Shown piece by piece: positions 62,385-64,000 of a DNA stretch of 64,000 bases. A model generated the notes under the pieces. That model did no database searches and was not told the origin of the DNA. It worked only from the letters and a program-made list of their open reading frames with translations. Each line of letters begins with the position of its first letter. The first letter of the stretch is position 1. Source of the DNA: Streptomyces xylophagus (lineage in GTDB: Bacteria; Actinomycetota; Actinomycetes; Streptomycetales; Streptomycetaceae); the NCBI RefSeq assembly GCF_000716435.1, contig NZ_JNWO01000017.1, forward strand, positions 138,700 through 202,699, in the 5' to 3' direction. Position numbers and translations under genes: made by a program.

Positions 62385-63466
62385 AGGGTCACCGTCACTC
62401 CGTCGCGGGCGCTGCGGCGCGCGGCTTCCAGTACGTCGAGGGCGGCGGCCGCCTCCAGGGCGGTCACCGGGTTGGGGGCGCCGTCACGGAGGGCGGCGGC
62501 GACGGCCGCGTAGTACGCGGGGTAGTCGCCGGGGAGGGTGGGCTCGGGGCGGCCACCGCCGGTCAGCGGGGACTCGCCGGAGCCGACCCGGCCGTAGAGG
62601 GACTCGGGCTCCTGGCCCCAGGTCTTCTCCGTGCCCGGGCGCCTGCCGTCGCGCAGGTCCGCCTCCTGGGGGTCGAGGCCGTACTTCACATAGCCCGCCT
62701 TGGAGCCCAACACGCGGAAACGCGGGCCGAGTTGGGCGGTCGTCGCGGACACGTAGAGGTGCGAGCGGACGCCGTTCGTGTGGGTGATCGCGAAGAACGT
62801 GTCGTCGTCCGTCTCCGCGCCCGGGCGTCGGATGTCCGACTCGGCGTACACGGAGGCCGCGGGGCCGAAGAGGGTCAGCGCCTGGTCCACGACGTGGCTG
62901 CCGAGGTCGTAGAGCAGACCTCCGATCTCCGACGGGTCGCCGGACTCGCGCCAGCCGCCCTTGGGCTGCGGGCGCCAGCGCTCGAACCGGGACTCGAAGC
63001 GCCATACGTCACCCAGCTCGCCCTCGGCGATGAGCCCCCGCAGGGTCAGGAAGTCGTTGTCCCAGCGGCGGTTCTGGAAGACGGAGAGGAGGAGGCCGTG
63101 CTGCTCGGCGAGGGCCGCGAGCTCGCGGGCCTCGGCGGCGGTACCGGCGATCGGCTTGTCCACGACGACCGGGAGGCCGGCCTTCAGGGCGGTGGTCGCG
63201 AGCGGGACATGCGTCTTGTTCGGGGACGCGATGACGATCAGGTCCAGGTCGCCGGCGCGATCGAACAGCTCGTCCGGGGTCGCGGCCACGCGGACGTCGG
63301 GGAACTCGGCGCGGGCCTGTTCCTGCCGCTCCGGGTTCGAGGTGACGACCGTGTCGAGCGTGAGGCCCTCGGTGGCGGCGATCAGCGGGGCATGGAAGAC
63401 GGAGCCCGCGAGGCCGTAGCCGACGAGGCCGACGCGGAGAGGTGTGCGAGTGGTGCGTCCAGTCAT
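62381..63466 (-). CDS. Gfo/Idh/MocA family oxidoreductase
   Basis: 361 residues from the ATG at 63466 (GGAGGG upstream). N-terminal NAD-binding loop RVGLVGYGLAGSVFHAPLI and the E/DKP motif VVVDKPIAGTAAEAREL, with the catalytic-domain segment GGLLYDLGSHVVDQAL. Typically acts on inositol or sugar derivatives. Coupled with the UPF0303 gene. A 27-bp palindrome lies 7 bp upstream of the start, probably the operator of the divergent ROK regulator. Confidence 0.92.
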   Translation of the reverse strand: MTGRTTRTPLRVGLVGYGLAGSVFHAPLIAATEGLTLDTVVTSNPERQEQARAEFPDVRVAATPDELFDRAGDLDLIVIASPNKTHVPLATTALKAGLPVVVDKPIAGTAAEARELAALAEQHGLLLSVFQNRRWDNDFLTLRGLIAEGELGDVWRFESRFERWRPQPKGGWRESGDPSEIGGLLYDLGSHVVDQALTLFGPAASVYAESDIRRPGAETDDDTFFAITHTNGVRSHLYVSATTAQLGPRFRVLGSKAGYVKYGLDPQEADLRDGRRPGTEKTWGQEPESLYGRVGSGESPLTGGGRPEPTLPGDYPAYYAAVAAALRDGAPNPVTALEAAAALDVLEAARRSARDGVTVTL

Positions 63467-63472
63467 GCCCTC

Positions 63473-63499
63473 CACTTTCGCAACGCTGTTGCCAAAGTG
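63473..63499. promoter_or_regulatory. 27-bp palindrome between oxidoreductase and ROK genes
   Basis: CACTTTCGCAAC (63473-63484), three bases, then GTTGCCAAAGTG (63488-63499); the arms are perfect apart from one pair. Overlaps the expected promoters of both divergent genes. Confidence 0.7.
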
Positions 63500-63522
63500 C
63501 AAGTGGTGGGGACAATGGGGGT

Positions 63523-64000
63523 GTGAACACTGCGCGGGGCGGGACCCGGACCGGGAACGGAACGACGACGGGGGCGGCGGGGGCTGCGGGTGTGACGGGT
63601 GCGGTGGGTGTGGCGGGTGTGGCGGGCGTGAATCTGCTCGCCCTGCGCAGTCACAACACCGCGCTGGTCCTCGACCTGCTGCGGACGGCCGGCACGGACG
63701 GAATCAGCCGCCTCGAACTCGCCGACCGCACCGGCCTCACCCCCCAGGCCGTCAGCAAGATCACCGCCCGGCTGCGGGAGTCCGGCCTCGCCACGGAGGC
63801 GGGCCGCCGCGCCTCGACCGGCGGCAAGCCGCGCACGGTACTGCGCCTGGTGCCGGAGGCGGGGCACGCGGTCGGGGTCCACCTGGACCGGGACGAACTG
63901 CGGGTGGTGCTGATGGATCTCACGGGGGCGGTGGTGGGGGAGCGGGGCGCTTCGCTGGATCTGGGGGCGGGGGCCGGGGTCGTCGTGGAGGCGGTGGGGC
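63523..64000 (+). CDS. ROK family regulator, 3' end cut by the window
   Basis: 159 codons visible from GTG 63523. The first 35 residues are Gly/Ala/Val/Thr-rich repeats of a GGTGTGGC-like unit; the conserved part begins NLLALRSHNTALVLDLLRTA, and an in-frame GTG at 63628 gives a more usual start. Winged helix: RLELADRTGLTPQAVSKITA, RLRESGLATEAG and GGKPRTVLRLVP, then the ROK sensor domain begins (GVHLDRDELRVVLMDLTG). Usually sugar-responsive. Divergent from the oxidoreductase, sharing the palindrome. Confidence 0.9.
   Translation, partial: MNTARGGTRTGNGTTTGAAGAAGVTGAVGVAGVAGVNLLALRSHNTALVLDLLRTAGTDGISRLELADRTGLTPQAVSKITARLRESGLATEAGRRASTGGKPRTVLRLVPEAGHAVGVHLDRDELRVVLMDLTGAVVGERGASLDLGAGAGVVVEAVG

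Overview
The window is high-GC DNA with dense GTG starts, gene-after-gene packing, Tat signals, DUF397/Scr1 regulators, DasR-type operators and F420-type enzymes. All of this points to a Streptomyces chromosome. The nagE2-nagE1-nagF-rph-rdgB-tRNA-bcp-GroES-like-PBP order looks like the conserved core chromosome as I remember it from S. coelicolor; no database was consulted.

Layout. 1-5.5 kb: C-terminal part of a secreted M6 protease, a small hypothetical, an MMPL transporter and nicotinamidase, with copies of a dispersed intergenic repeat. 5.6-13.4 kb: pncB, clpS with a DUF2017 gene, an amino-acid permease, then the CysO cysteine pathway (JAMM protease, sulfur-carrier CysO, CysM) interrupted by a LacI regulator and preceded by a Cys-containing leader peptide; a membrane-anchored PemK-like protein follows. 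13.6-18.5 kb: an MBL hydrolase, then an accessory five-gene module (SDR, Rrf2 regulator, SnoaL-like protein, Tat-exported MBL protein, quinone oxidoreductase) with a shared palindrome at two of its promoters. 18.5-21.7 kb: the N-acetylglucosamine PTS (two EIIC, one EIIB) with three DasR-type sites. 21.8-29.7 kb: rph, a lipoprotein, rdgB, tRNA-Leu(UAG), two coupled HNH proteins, a GNAT gene with an attenuator-like leader, bcp, DUF3618, a GroES-like gene and a class A PBP.

29.9-37.6 kb: a three-gene ABC exporter, a DUF1707 protein, a membrane-anchored SGNH hydrolase, DUF445 and small hypotheticals. 38-43.7 kb: secreted DUF3500 protein coupled to a HupE/UreJ membrane protein, two secreted proteins and a nitroreductase. 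43.7-50.7 kb: an accessory block that looks less GC-rich than its surroundings, with a WhiJ-type regulator trio (XRE/Scr1, DUF397, HATPase) and a candidate defence pair (SRA/YDG-like protein with a nuclease-like fold lacking its lysine; PLD-helicase-DUF3427 protein). 50.7-64 kb: SEC-C protein, MFS transporter with an apparent CTG start, a GH30-like galactanase, sortase E, a divergent MFS/HxlR pair with twin operators, FAH-family enzyme, AT3-SGNH acyltransferase, LLM oxidoreductase, UPF0303 and Gfo/Idh/MocA genes, and a truncated ROK regulator sharing a 27-bp palindrome with the oxidoreductase.

Twelve intrinsic-terminator-like hairpins were found by eye; most separate convergent or independent units and support the operon boundaries given here.
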